A DNA stretch of 15,456 nucleotides from Geobacter sp. UBA6151 (GCA_002423105.1 DIUT01000053.1:1-15456), one strand, 5' to 3'; shown: positions 8,372 through 15,456, counted from the stretch's first letter. Made by a program: numbers and translations. The notes: a model not told the origin generated them from the sequence alone.

Positions 8372-8425
8372 ATTCCACGGAACCGGCTTGAGTTATTTCT
8401 GATCTCTGGTATACCTTTCAAAGTT

Positions 8426-9550
8426 ATGAACATACGACCTGCAAGCATACTGTGCGTTGACGACGAACGCCTGAACATCCAGCTCTACCGGGCCATCCTG
8501 GAAGGGGTCGGCCATGTTGTGCTGTCTGCTGAAGACGGCCCGAAAGCCCTTGAAATCCTGGAGTGTACGGAAGTTGATCTGATCATCCTGGACCTGATGA
8601 TGCCGGGTATGAACGGCATTGAAGTACTGGAACAGTTACGGAAAAAACCGCGCACGGCAACCACGCCAATCGTCATCGCAACGGCCATGACCGACCGGGC
8701 CATGAAACTGAAGGCCCTGGAAAGCGGCGCCAATGATTTTCTGTCCAAACCGCTGGACCGCCCGGAACTGTTGTTGCGGGTACGCAACCTCCTGAAAATC
8801 AAGGAACATCAGGATCTGATCACCACCTTCAACCAGCGCCTGCAGGAAGAGGTAAACTGCAAGACCCAGGAGGTGCGGGAATCCTACATCGATACCGTTC
8901 ACCGCCTGGTAATGGCTGCTGAATACAAGGATGAAGACACCTCCATCCATATTTCCCGTATCGCCTGTTACGCACGGCATGTGGCGGAAGTTATGGGGCT
9001 TCCTCAAAAGCATTGCGAAATGATTTTTTATGCCGCGCCTATGCACGATGTGGGAAAAATCGGTATTCCCGACGCCATTCTGGGCAAACAGGGACCGCTG
9101 ACCGCTGAAGAATTTGATGTCATGAAACAGCATCCGGTCATTGGAGCCAGGATACTGTCAGGTTCCTCCTCGCCGATTCTCAAGACCGCTGAACTTATTG
9201 CCCGTTGCCACCATGAGCGCTGGGACGGCAGCGGCTACCCCAATCGGCTGGCAGACACTGACATTCCCATTGAAGGACGGATTGTATCACTGGTGGATGT
9301 TTATGACGCGCTGCGCATGCGCCGCCCCTACAAGGAACCGTTCAGCCATGAACGGGCGGTAGAAATTATTACCAAAGGAGATGGCAGAACGATGCCGTCA
9401 CACTTCGATCCTGACGTACTGGACGCCTTTCAACAAATAAAATCGCTGTTTGAAATGATCTACGCCGGGGGCTGTAACCGCTTGGGAGATGACAACCGCG
9501 GAACCTGCTCCCTTGACTTTTGCCGTATGTCACGGTCTGTTTCCACATGA
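8426..9550 (+). CDS. Response regulator with HD-GYP (cyclic-di-GMP phosphodiesterase-type) output domain
   Basis: This 374-residue protein has an N-terminal receiver (about 6-125) with D12/D13, phospho-acceptor D56 (ILDLMMPGMNG) and a C-terminal SKPL lysine. A helical linker (about 128-155) leads to an HD-GYP domain (about 155-340). The metal-binding HD pair is H207-D208 (MHDVGKIGIPD), HHERWDGSGYP is at 262-272, and SLVDVYDAL follows. HD-GYP domains hydrolyse cyclic-di-GMP, and this copy keeps the known signature residues, so phosphorylation-controlled c-di-GMP breakdown is the best guess. ATG 8426 is the only sensible start: no in-frame start lies just upstream, and there is no clear ribosome-binding site. 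The last roughly 27 residues are Cys-rich, do not resemble the family, and overlap the upstream extension of the next open frame; a frame error is possible there. Confidence 0.92.
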   Translation: MNIRPASILCVDDERLNIQLYRAILEGVGHVVLSAEDGPKALEILECTEVDLIILDLMMPGMNGIEVLEQLRKKPRTATTPIVIATAMTDRAMKLKALESGANDFLSKPLDRPELLLRVRNLLKIKEHQDLITTFNQRLQEEVNCKTQEVRESYIDTVHRLVMAAEYKDEDTSIHISRIACYARHVAEVMGLPQKHCEMIFYAAPMHDVGKIGIPDAILGKQGPLTAEEFDVMKQHPVIGARILSGSSSPILKTAELIARCHHERWDGSGYPNRLADTDIPIEGRIVSLVDVYDALRMRRPYKEPFSHERAVEIITKGDGRTMPSHFDPDVLDAFQQIKSLFEMIYAGGCNRLGDDNRGTCSLDFCRMSRSVST

Positions 9551-9590
9551 ATGCCCTGCTGAAACAACTATCAGACACTACCAACAGACC

Positions 9591-10865
9591 ATGAACCAAT
9601 CCACGGAGCAAAGATTTTTCATAGGACGTCAGCCGATCCTCAACCGCAAGAAGGAACTCTACGGCTATGAACTGCTGTTCCGCGCAGCAGGGCACCACCA
9701 GACCGCCCAGTTTGAAAGCCAGGCTCAGGCCTCGGCATCGGTCATCTCCAGCGCGCTGTCGGATTTCGGGCTTCAGGATATCCTGGGCGACAAGTTCGGC
9801 TTTCTGAACATCACCTCCAATGTGCTCCACTCCGAAATGCTGGAACTGCTGCCCGTTGAACAAGCGGTCTTGGAGATTCTGGAAACCATCGAACTGGACG
9901 AAGCTGTCCAGCAACGTTGCAATGAACTGAAAAAGCTGGGCTTCAAGATCGCCCTTGACGATCACATCTACGATCCGGAACATTCTTCTTTCTACAAGGT
10001 CGTGGATATCATCAAGGTGGATATCATGGAAACCGATCCGGAAGAACTGCCGCAGATAGCCGCCAACCTACGCAAATACCCGGTACAGCTTCTGGCGGAA
10101 AAAGTAGAAACCGTGGAAGAGTTTGACAAATGCATCGAATACGGTTTTGAACTGTTCCAGGGCTATTTTTTCGAGCGCCCGATTGTGCTGAATCATCGCA
10201 AGATCGATCCATCCGGTATGGCCATGATGAAGCTGTTGCAGCAACTCAACGAAAACTGGGACATCAATGACATCGAAGAGACATTCCGCGAAAACCCCAG
10301 TTTGACCTTCAACCTGCTCAAGCTGGTCAATTCGGTCATGATTGGCACGCGGGAAAAAATCAGAAACCTTCGCCACGCCATCATGATTCTCGGCGTCAAC
10401 CACCTGCGGCGCTGGGTGCAACTGGCGCTGTATGCCGGCAAGGAAGACCAGGGGGTTAATTCTCCACTACTGGAAATGGCAGCCGTGCGTGGGAGAATGA
10501 TGGAACTGCTGATGATCCAGCGCACAGGCCTTGACCGTACCAGTGATCTTGTGGAATCAGCCTTTTTGACCGGCATTCTTTCTTTGCTGGATGCCCTGTA
10601 TGAAACCCCCATGGAACATGTGGTCGAAAGCCTGAACTTGAGTGACGAGGTTGCCGCAGCCCTGCTTCGCCGCGAAGGGCAGCTCGGTACCTTGCTCCAT
10701 CTGGCCGAGCGTCTTGAAAAAACCGATTTCGTTGCCGTGCAGCAGATTCTTGACCAGACCGGCATCACCTTTGACCAGTTACTGGCGGCGCAGTTGGACG
10801 CCTTCAACTGGCGACACGGAATAAACCAGGATGATGACGACTATTATTATGAAGAAGATGAATAG
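9591..10865 (+). CDS. EAL-HDOD domain signalling protein (YuxH family)
   Basis: This 424-residue protein has an EAL domain (about 9-210) fused to an HDOD domain (about 215-400). The EAL part starts in the usual YuxH way, FIGRQPILNRKKELYGYELLFR, with E27-L28-L29-F30-R31 in the EAL position. Likely metal or ligand residues remain: the Asn of FLNIT, the Asp pair of ALDDHIYD, the Lys of IIKVD, the Glu residues of AEKVET and the Gln of LFQGYFFERP. The DFGTG loop is replaced by DHIYDP, so catalysis is uncertain and it may only bind c-di-GMP. HDOD is shown by NPSLTFNLLKLVNSV and LRHAIMILGVNHLRRWVQL. The C-terminus is strongly acidic (DDDDYYYEEDE). ATG 9591 matches family N-termini but lacks a ribosome-binding site. 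ATG 9489, abutting GGGAG, would add 34 unfamiliar residues and overlap the upstream gene. Confidence 0.9.
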   Translation: MNQSTEQRFFIGRQPILNRKKELYGYELLFRAAGHHQTAQFESQAQASASVISSALSDFGLQDILGDKFGFLNITSNVLHSEMLELLPVEQAVLEILETIELDEAVQQRCNELKKLGFKIALDDHIYDPEHSSFYKVVDIIKVDIMETDPEELPQIAANLRKYPVQLLAEKVETVEEFDKCIEYGFELFQGYFFERPIVLNHRKIDPSGMAMMKLLQQLNENWDINDIEETFRENPSLTFNLLKLVNSVMIGTREKIRNLRHAIMILGVNHLRRWVQLALYAGKEDQGVNSPLLEMAAVRGRMMELLMIQRTGLDRTSDLVESAFLTGILSLLDALYETPMEHVVESLNLSDEVAAALLRREGQLGTLLHLAERLEKTDFVAVQQILDQTGITFDQLLAAQLDAFNWRHGINQDDDDYYYEEDE

Positions 10866-10880
10866 CTTTTAGCGTATTCC

Positions 10881-10912
10881 TTGACAGGGTTGCCCAGTTC
10901 AGAGTATGTAAT
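10881..10912 (+). promoter_or_regulatory. Candidate sigma70-type promoter for kdsB-pyrG
   Basis: A perfect TTGACA at 10881-10886 is followed after 18 nt by TATGTA at 10905-10910. TGTAAT at 10907-10912 is a closer -10 match but at 20 nt spacing. It sits in the 108-nt gap between the EAL-HDOD gene and kdsB, the widest gap in the window, about 60 nt before the kdsB start. The remainder of the gap is a pyrimidine-rich stretch with no hairpin that I can see. The strong -35 box and the position support it; the -10 box is weak. Confidence 0.42.
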
Positions 10913-10973
10913 TTCCTTCTTTTTTAGACGTTCACCCTGGCCTATGGCCCCTGGACCTTTATCCCGTGATTTC

Positions 10974-11729
10974 ATGAACATTATTGCCATCATACCAGCC
11001 CGCTTCGGTTCCACACGGTTTCCCGGTAAGGCGCTTGCCGATCTTGCAGGAAAACCGATGATCCAACATGTCTATGAGCGTACCTGCGCCGCAACGCTGG
11101 TGTCACGCGCCATTGTGGCCACCGATGACAAGCGCATCGCCGATGCTGTCCAGCAGATGGGCGGCGAAGCGATCATGACCTCGAACGCTCATGAAACCGG
11201 CACGGACCGTCTGGCTGAAGTGGCCCGCGGTCTTGACGCTGACCTCATCGTCAACGTGCAGGGAGACGAACCGCTGATCGAGCCGACCATGATCGATCAG
11301 GCCATAGAACCGTTCCTGAACGAGCCGGGCCTGCGCATGGGCACCTTGAAAAGCCGCATCAGGAACCTCCATGATTTTCTTTCACCAAACGTGGTTAAAG
11401 TGGTGACGGACACAGGCGGCTATGCCCTTTATTTTTCCCGCTCTCCCTTGCCGTTTTTCCGCGACAAGTGGCACGACCTGAAAAATGAAGCATTTGAAAC
11501 CGGCAGACTGCTCTGCTTCAAACATGTCGGATTGTACGTCTACCGTCGTGATTTCCTACTGCAATTTGCCGCCATGCCCCAGACTTTTCTGGAGCTTTCG
11601 GAAAAGCTCGAACAGTTGCGAGCTCTTGAACATGGTGAAAAAATCAAGGTAGTCGAAACATCTTTTGAATCTCTGGGTGTCGATACCCCCGAAGATCTTG
11701 TCAAAGCCAGGGAGCTACTACAGATATGA
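10974..11729 (+). CDS. kdsB: 3-deoxy-manno-octulosonate cytidylyltransferase (CMP-Kdo synthetase)
   Basis: This 251-residue cytosolic enzyme catalyses CTP + Kdo to CMP-Kdo + diphosphate, activating Kdo for transfer to lipid A in lipopolysaccharide synthesis. It has the N-terminal nucleotide loop IIPARFGSTRFPGKAL (4-20), HETGTDRLAEVA (73-84), VNVQGDEPLIEP with metal-binding D98, KHVGLYVYRRDFL, LELSEKLEQLRALEHG and the C-terminal VDTPEDL. These are all KdsB hallmarks. ATG 10974 is chosen because KdsB proteins begin right at MNIIAIIPAR; the open frame continues upstream but into the promoter region. The ribosome-binding site is weak. Its TGA overlaps the pyrG ATG (ATGA), joining it to the gene whose product supplies its CTP substrate. 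Length is normal and all motifs are intact. Confidence 0.97.
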   Translation: MNIIAIIPARFGSTRFPGKALADLAGKPMIQHVYERTCAATLVSRAIVATDDKRIADAVQQMGGEAIMTSNAHETGTDRLAEVARGLDADLIVNVQGDEPLIEPTMIDQAIEPFLNEPGLRMGTLKSRIRNLHDFLSPNVVKVVTDTGGYALYFSRSPLPFFRDKWHDLKNEAFETGRLLCFKHVGLYVYRRDFLLQFAAMPQTFLELSEKLEQLRALEHGEKIKVVETSFESLGVDTPEDLVKARELLQI

Positions 11730-13372
11730 GCCCACGTACCAAGGATCAGGATCCAAGCCAGACAAAAACCAAGTTCATCTTCATCACCGGTGGTGTTGTC
11801 TCCTCCATCGGCAAGGGATTGGCCGCCGCTTCCCTGGGCGCACTGCTGGAAGCGCGGGGACTGCGGGTAGCCATGCAGAAACTTGACCCCTACATTAACG
11901 TCGATCCCGGCACCATGTCGCCGTTTCAACATGGCGAGGTGTTCGTTACCGATGACGGCGCTGAAACCGACCTGGACCTGGGACATTACGAACGTTACAC
12001 ATCAGCCCGCCTCTCCAAGAAAAGCAACTTCACCACCGGTCAGGTCTACTTCTCGGTCATCGAGAAAGAACGGCGTGGTGATTACCTGGGCGGAACGGTC
12101 CAGGTCATCCCCCACATCACCGACGAGATCAAGAACAAGGTTCTTGAAAACTCCAAAGGAGCCGATGTCGCCATTGTCGAAGTCGGCGGAACCGTTGGTG
12201 ACATTGAATCCCTGCCGTTTCTGGAGGCAATCCGTCAACTGCGCTTTGACCGTGGCCACGGCAACACCCTCTATGTTCACGTCACGCTGGTGCCGTACAT
12301 CCGCACCGCAGGCGAGCTCAAAACCAAGCCGACCCAGCATTCGGTCATGGAGCTGCGCAAGATCGGTATCCAGCCTGACATCCTGATCTGCCGTTGTGAC
12401 CGTGAACTACCCCAGGATATGAAGAAAAAAATCTCTCTATTCTGTAACGTGGAGGAAAGCAGCGTCATCCAGTCCGTTGACGCAGAACATATCTACGCCG
12501 TTCCGCTTTCCCTGAACAAGGAACAGCTGGACAATCAGGTAGTGGAAAAACTGAACATCTGGACCAAGCAGCCGGACCTGACCCACTGGCAGAACGTGGT
12601 TGAAACCCTGCGCCATCCCAGCCATGGCGAAGTGCGTATCGCCATCGTGGGCAAGTACGTGAACCTGACCGAATCGTACAAGTCCCTTGCCGAAGCGCTG
12701 ACCCACGGTGGTATTGCCAACGACTGCCGGGTTTACCTGAAGTATATCGATTCGGAAAAAATCGAGGAAACCGGCATAGAAGGCTGGCTGGATGATGTTG
12801 ACGGCCTGCTGGTTCCCGGCGGATTCGGCGAACGGGGATCAGAAGGTAAGATCAAGGCCATTGAGTACGCGCGTACTCGCAAGGTGCCTTTTTTTGGCAT
12901 CTGCCTGGGCATGCAGATGGCAGCAGTGGAGTTCGCCCGCAATGTGTGCGGATTAAAGAAAGCCGCATCCAGCGAATTCAAACCGGACTGCAAAGACCCG
13001 GTCATTCACCTGATGGAAGAGCAGAAAACCGTCAGTAAAAAAGGCGGCACCATGCGCCTGGGAGCCTGTCCCTGCACCATCACCAAAGGGACCAAGGCCT
13101 TTGATGCTTACAACGACTCGGATATTTCCGAACGCCACCGGCACCGTTACGAGTTCAACAATAGCTACCGTGAGCAGATGACCGACAAAGGGTTGGTGCT
13201 CTCCGGCATCAACCAGCAGAAAAACCTGGTGGAAATTATTGAACTGCCCGACCATCCCTGGTTCCTGGGCTGCCAGTTCCATCCGGAGTTCAAATCAAAA
13301 CCGCTGGTACCGCACCCGCTCTTCAAGGCCTTCGTGGGGGCATCGCTGGCCCACCGCAGCAACAAGCATTGA
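11726..13372 (+). CDS. pyrG: CTP synthase, glutamine-hydrolysing
   Basis: This 548-residue enzyme converts UTP + ATP + glutamine to CTP, the last step of pyrimidine nucleotide synthesis. The N-terminal synthetase domain (about 15-280) has GGVVSSIGKG (22-31), DPYINVDPGTMSPFQHGEV, TDDGAETDLDLGHYERY and VGGTVGDIESLPFLEA. The C-terminal class I glutamine amidotransferase domain (about 300-540) has VPGGFGERG, the nucleophile C393 in FFGICLGMQMA, and the H519/E521 pair in FHPEF. ATG 11726 overlaps the kdsB stop, with AGGGAG at 11709-11714 as a somewhat distant ribosome-binding site. This gives an N-terminus about 11 residues longer than many CTP synthases (polar, MSPRTKDQDP). Besides general metabolism it feeds CTP to KdsB. 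A hairpin follows directly after the stop codon. Confidence 0.98.
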   Translation: MSPRTKDQDPSQTKTKFIFITGGVVSSIGKGLAAASLGALLEARGLRVAMQKLDPYINVDPGTMSPFQHGEVFVTDDGAETDLDLGHYERYTSARLSKKSNFTTGQVYFSVIEKERRGDYLGGTVQVIPHITDEIKNKVLENSKGADVAIVEVGGTVGDIESLPFLEAIRQLRFDRGHGNTLYVHVTLVPYIRTAGELKTKPTQHSVMELRKIGIQPDILICRCDRELPQDMKKKISLFCNVEESSVIQSVDAEHIYAVPLSLNKEQLDNQVVEKLNIWTKQPDLTHWQNVVETLRHPSHGEVRIAIVGKYVNLTESYKSLAEALTHGGIANDCRVYLKYIDSEKIEETGIEGWLDDVDGLLVPGGFGERGSEGKIKAIEYARTRKVPFFGICLGMQMAAVEFARNVCGLKKAASSEFKPDCKDPVIHLMEEQKTVSKKGGTMRLGACPCTITKGTKAFDAYNDSDISERHRHRYEFNNSYREQMTDKGLVLSGINQQKNLVEIIELPDHPWFLGCQFHPEFKSKPLVPHPLFKAFVGASLAHRSNKH

Positions 13373-13373
13373 A

Positions 13374-13406
13374 ACAAAAAACCCGCCTGCATGGCGGGTT
13401 TTTTGT
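13374..13406. terminator. Bidirectional rho-independent terminator between converging genes
   Basis: A perfect 14-bp inverted repeat has arms at 13374-13387 and 13393-13406 around a 5-nt loop (TGCAT). The GC core CCCGCC/GGCGGG is flanked by an A6 tract on the left and a T6 tract on the right, so each strand ends its hairpin in a U-run. It starts 1 nt after the pyrG stop and lies 18 nt beyond the stop of the minus-strand membrane-protein gene. It should therefore end both transcripts. Confidence 0.93.
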
Positions 13407-13424
13407 TCAGTCTGCCACAGCCGG

Positions 13425-15134
13425 TCATTTCAACCTGCGTAGCCAGATTTCCGCCGCATTCCGGTAATGGGCATCAGTCGGCGCAGCAGCATGGGCACGG
13501 CGGAAAAAGTCCACCGCCCGTACCCTGTCCCCAATTCCCAGCAGCAATTGCCCGCTCTGATACCACCAGAATGGGTCCGGGCGTTTCCGGTCAAGCAACT
13601 CCAGTGTTTCCAGCAGATCACCCGCCAGCAGCAGCCTGTCTTTACCGGAAAGCAAAGCCAGCCGGTTATTGTCGGCCCGGTAGAGCAGCTCCAGAAAATC
13701 AGCCGGAGCATCCTGTTTGGCTTTGAACAGACGGAAAAACTGTTCCCGCACCTCCGGATAATTCCCCTTTGCATACTGCACTGCCAACAGGTTGGCCTTG
13801 ATCGCCAAGCGCATGGAATCGCGCCGATTCAGGCGGTCCGCTGCCACAAAGGCGGCTTCAGCCTGTTGCAGTTCACCTTCTTTCAGCAGGAGGTTACCCA
13901 GTTCGTTATACAGCGAACCGAAAGCGGGTGACTTGGCAATTGCATCCTGAAAGAAAGCACGCTGGTCCTGCCAAAGCAGTGTACGCTGTGCCGAAACGAC
14001 AGCAAACCCGCCCGCAACCAGCACCATGAGCGGAATAATGTTCCCGCGCATCCGCTCCCGGACCAGGCTCAGCAGAGGCAGCAGCCCCAGCACGCACAGT
14101 GCGCTGGAAAAATAGAGATAACGCTCGGCCACCGGGGTCCAGGCCACCTGTTTCATGGCGATCAGCAGCGCAGGCAGCATCATGAGCAGGGCCGAGACGA
14201 ACCACATCCCCGCCGGACGGCAGCGCCGCAGCAACCACCACAGGAGTGCCCCAAGCAGCAGTCCCGCCAGTCCATAGCCGGGATGCACATCGATTATGGC
14301 AAAGTTAAGCGGAACAGGCACCAGCAGTTTCCTGACGTAGAAACCAAGTATCGCCAACAGGTTCCAGGCGTTCTCCGTTGACAGCGGATCAATGCCGGAG
14401 ATAAAACGGCTCAACCCGCTGACGTCACCCCGCGCCAGCAGAATACCGATAATCAGCAGCAGAGCAGGCGCGGCCATGACGCCAACCGCTGCCCAGCGCT
14501 GGCGGACCGTGGCCGCTCCCGGCCAGGTCAGGGCCAACAGAAACAGCACCGCGCCAAACGCAAAGGCCGTCTCCTTGGTCAGTAGAGCCGCTCCAAACAG
14601 CAGCAATGCCGCTGCCAGATCAGGCCAGCGAACGCTGTCAAGCCAGCGCAGCCAGAAGTACAGGGAGGAAAGCAGAAACAGGGCCATCAGAGGATCGGTT
14701 CTACCAGCAACCCAGGCCACCGCCTCAACATTGACCGGGTGCAGGGCAAAAAGCAGGGCGGCAAAAAACGGAACAAGCGGAGAATGCTGACAACTGTCGG
14801 CAAGGACTCTGCGGGCCAACAGCAGGAGCAACAGGCTGTTGGCGCAATGCAGCAGGATGTTTTCCAGGTGCATGACTGCCGGTTCCATCCCCCACAGCAG
14901 ATTGTCAAGGTAGTAGGAGAGCTCAACCAGCGGCCGGTAGTAATAACCGCTGCCGGGCAGCAGCACCCGGACTAGCGGCGGGGATGCAGAATAGAAGGTA
15001 ACGATACCGCTGTCGTCAATGGGATGGAAGCTGCTGTACAGTGCCGGATAATAGACCGCCAGAACAGCCGCCACCAGCACAAGCGGCAACAGCAGCGGAT
15101 GATGCTGCGGGCTGTTACCGGGAGACAATCTCAA
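13425..15134 (-). CDS. PMT/TMTC-like GT-C family membrane glycosyltransferase with C-terminal TPR region
   Basis: This 569-residue protein (TTG start) has an N-terminal membrane half of about 10-11 hydrophobic helices (13 to about 390) and a soluble helical C-terminal part (about 400-565). After the first helix the loop carries an acidic pair (D40-D41), typical of GT-C enzymes. YYYRPLVELSYYLD (64-77), H89/N92/H96 and HPVNVEAVAWVAGRTD (132-147) match the pattern of tetratricopeptide O-mannosyltransferase-like proteins. These use lipid-linked sugars on the outer face of the inner membrane. LYNELGNLLLKEGELQQAEAAF and WYQSGQLLLGIGDRVRAVDFF are TPR-like. The start is uncertain. TTG 15134 has CCTCC on the plus strand (GGAGG sense) at 15144-15148 with 9 nt spacing. 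ATG 15260 or 15227 would add residues overlapping the upstream ABC gene. Sugar and acceptor are unknown. Confidence 0.78.
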   Translation of the reverse strand: MRLSPGNSPQHHPLLLPLVLVAAVLAVYYPALYSSFHPIDDSGIVTFYSASPPLVRVLLPGSGYYYRPLVELSYYLDNLLWGMEPAVMHLENILLHCANSLLLLLLARRVLADSCQHSPLVPFFAALLFALHPVNVEAVAWVAGRTDPLMALFLLSSLYFWLRWLDSVRWPDLAAALLLFGAALLTKETAFAFGAVLFLLALTWPGAATVRQRWAAVGVMAAPALLLIIGILLARGDVSGLSRFISGIDPLSTENAWNLLAILGFYVRKLLVPVPLNFAIIDVHPGYGLAGLLLGALLWWLLRRCRPAGMWFVSALLMMLPALLIAMKQVAWTPVAERYLYFSSALCVLGLLPLLSLVRERMRGNIIPLMVLVAGGFAVVSAQRTLLWQDQRAFFQDAIAKSPAFGSLYNELGNLLLKEGELQQAEAAFVAADRLNRRDSMRLAIKANLLAVQYAKGNYPEVREQFFRLFKAKQDAPADFLELLYRADNNRLALLSGKDRLLLAGDLLETLELLDRKRPDPFWWYQSGQLLLGIGDRVRAVDFFRRAHAAAPTDAHYRNAAEIWLRRLK

Positions 15135-15456
15135 GAAAAAATGCCTCCATATCTTTGCGGCGTGGCTCGATCTTCTCAATGGACTGCCCACTTTCGACGG
15201 ATTGCCGAATAAACGGTTGCAGTTCATCCTTTTCCACAAACGATTCTTCGCTCCGGCCATCGGCAGTGGTCACACGCACGGCATAGCCCTGCACCCCCCG
15301 TTGCAGAATGCTTTCCACATGGTCCACTACGGGCAGTTCTCCCCGGTTGATGACCCCCACCCGGTCACAGACCTTTTCCACATCATCGGTGATATGGGTG
15401 CTGAAAAAGACACATTTCCCGCGCTTTTTCAGATCAAGGATGATCTCCTTGACCAG
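15115..15456 (-). CDS. ABC-2-type transporter ATP-binding protein, C-terminal part (5'-partial)
   Basis: The minus-strand frame is open from the window edge to the TAA at 15117-15115, giving the last 113 residues. It contains the end of an ABC nucleotide-binding domain: FFSTHITDDVEKVCDRVGVINRGEL, with the switch (H-loop) His in STH. The C-terminal extension of DrrA/NatA-type exporters follows, ending in EPRRKDMEAFFLEIV, like the usual psLEdvF motif. Walker A, Walker B and the signature motif lie outside the window. It powers a membrane permease encoded elsewhere, probably next door. It overlaps the start of the membrane glycosyltransferase gene by about 20 nt, suggesting a shared transcript. 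The substrate cannot be inferred. Confidence 0.9.
   Translation of the reverse strand: MVKEIILDLKKRGKCVFFSTHITDDVEKVCDRVGVINRGELPVVDHVESILQRGVQGYAVRVTTADGRSEESFVEKDELQPFIRQSVESGQSIEKIEPRRKDMEAFFLEIVSR

Noticed and set aside
8388..8415. Promoter-like TTGAGT and TATACC with 16 nt spacing before the HD-GYP gene
   Set aside because: Both boxes match poorly and the predicted transcript start would lie only a few bases before the ATG. It is not strong enough to call, though it would be the natural place if the last two genes are separately transcribed.
11883..12386. Plus-strand open frame of 167 codons inside pyrG in another frame
   Set aside because: Its composition (Arg/Ser/Pro/Thr-rich) is typical of a frame-shifted shadow, and pyrG is unmistakable in this region.
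14392..14790. Plus-strand open frame of 132 codons opposite the membrane glycosyltransferase
   Set aside because: The opposite strand has conserved hydrophobic helices and family motifs. The plus-strand product is a low-complexity Ala/Ser/Arg shadow.
1..15456. tRNA/rRNA genes, CRISPR arrays, insertion sequences, phage attachment sites or toxin-antitoxin genes
   Set aside because: None was seen by eye on either strand. Coding density is high and every gap is 108 nt or less.

Overview
The window looks like a chromosomal stretch from a Gram-negative deltaproteobacterium. Geobacteraceae/Geobacterales is the best guess. The reasons are a large chemosensory operon with cheR, cheB, cheD and a CheB/CheR-kinase fusion, the kdsB-pyrG pair (Kdo is a Gram-negative LPS sugar), moderate GC and Geobacter-like protein sequences. 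The family assignment rests on recognition by eye, not on a database search.

Positions 1-10865 (+ strand) form one tightly packed signalling block. In order it holds the C-terminal end of a methyl-accepting chemotaxis protein, a CheY-type receiver, CheR methyltransferase, CheB methylesterase, and a 1255-residue fusion with the domain order CheB-CheR-PAS-coiled coil-PAS-HisKA-HATPase-REC. It continues with a small histidine-kinase-like protein whose phospho-acceptor His is replaced by Asn, CheD deamidase, a receiver/HD-GYP protein, and an EAL-HDOD protein. Spacing up to cheD is short: cheY-cheR overlap as ATGA, the cheR-cheB gap is 4 nt, and the kinase-cheD gap is 2 nt. This suggests co-transcription and translational coupling. 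No cheA or cheW lies in the window; they may sit upstream of position 1.

The block carries the complete receptor-adaptation chemistry (methylation, demethylation, deamidation). It also has two possible phospho-signalling branches and two cyclic-di-GMP-related output proteins. This fits a chemosensory system that may control c-di-GMP, surface behaviour or gene expression as well as, or instead of, flagellar rotation. That link is inferred from gene order.

Positions 10866-13372 hold a separate two-gene unit, kdsB-pyrG, with a plausible sigma70-type promoter in front, an ATGA overlap between the genes, and a strong hairpin behind. PyrG makes CTP, and KdsB uses CTP to activate Kdo for lipopolysaccharide. 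The hairpin at 13374-13406 has an A-tract on one side and a T-tract on the other, so it can serve as a terminator for both converging units.

Positions 13425-15456 are on the minus strand. They hold a polytopic membrane protein resembling the PMT/TMTC-type GT-C glycosyltransferases with a C-terminal TPR-like region, preceded by the C-terminal end of an ABC-2-type exporter ATPase that runs off the window. No tRNA, rRNA, CRISPR array, insertion sequence or attachment site was seen. No intergenic gap exceeds 110 nt.
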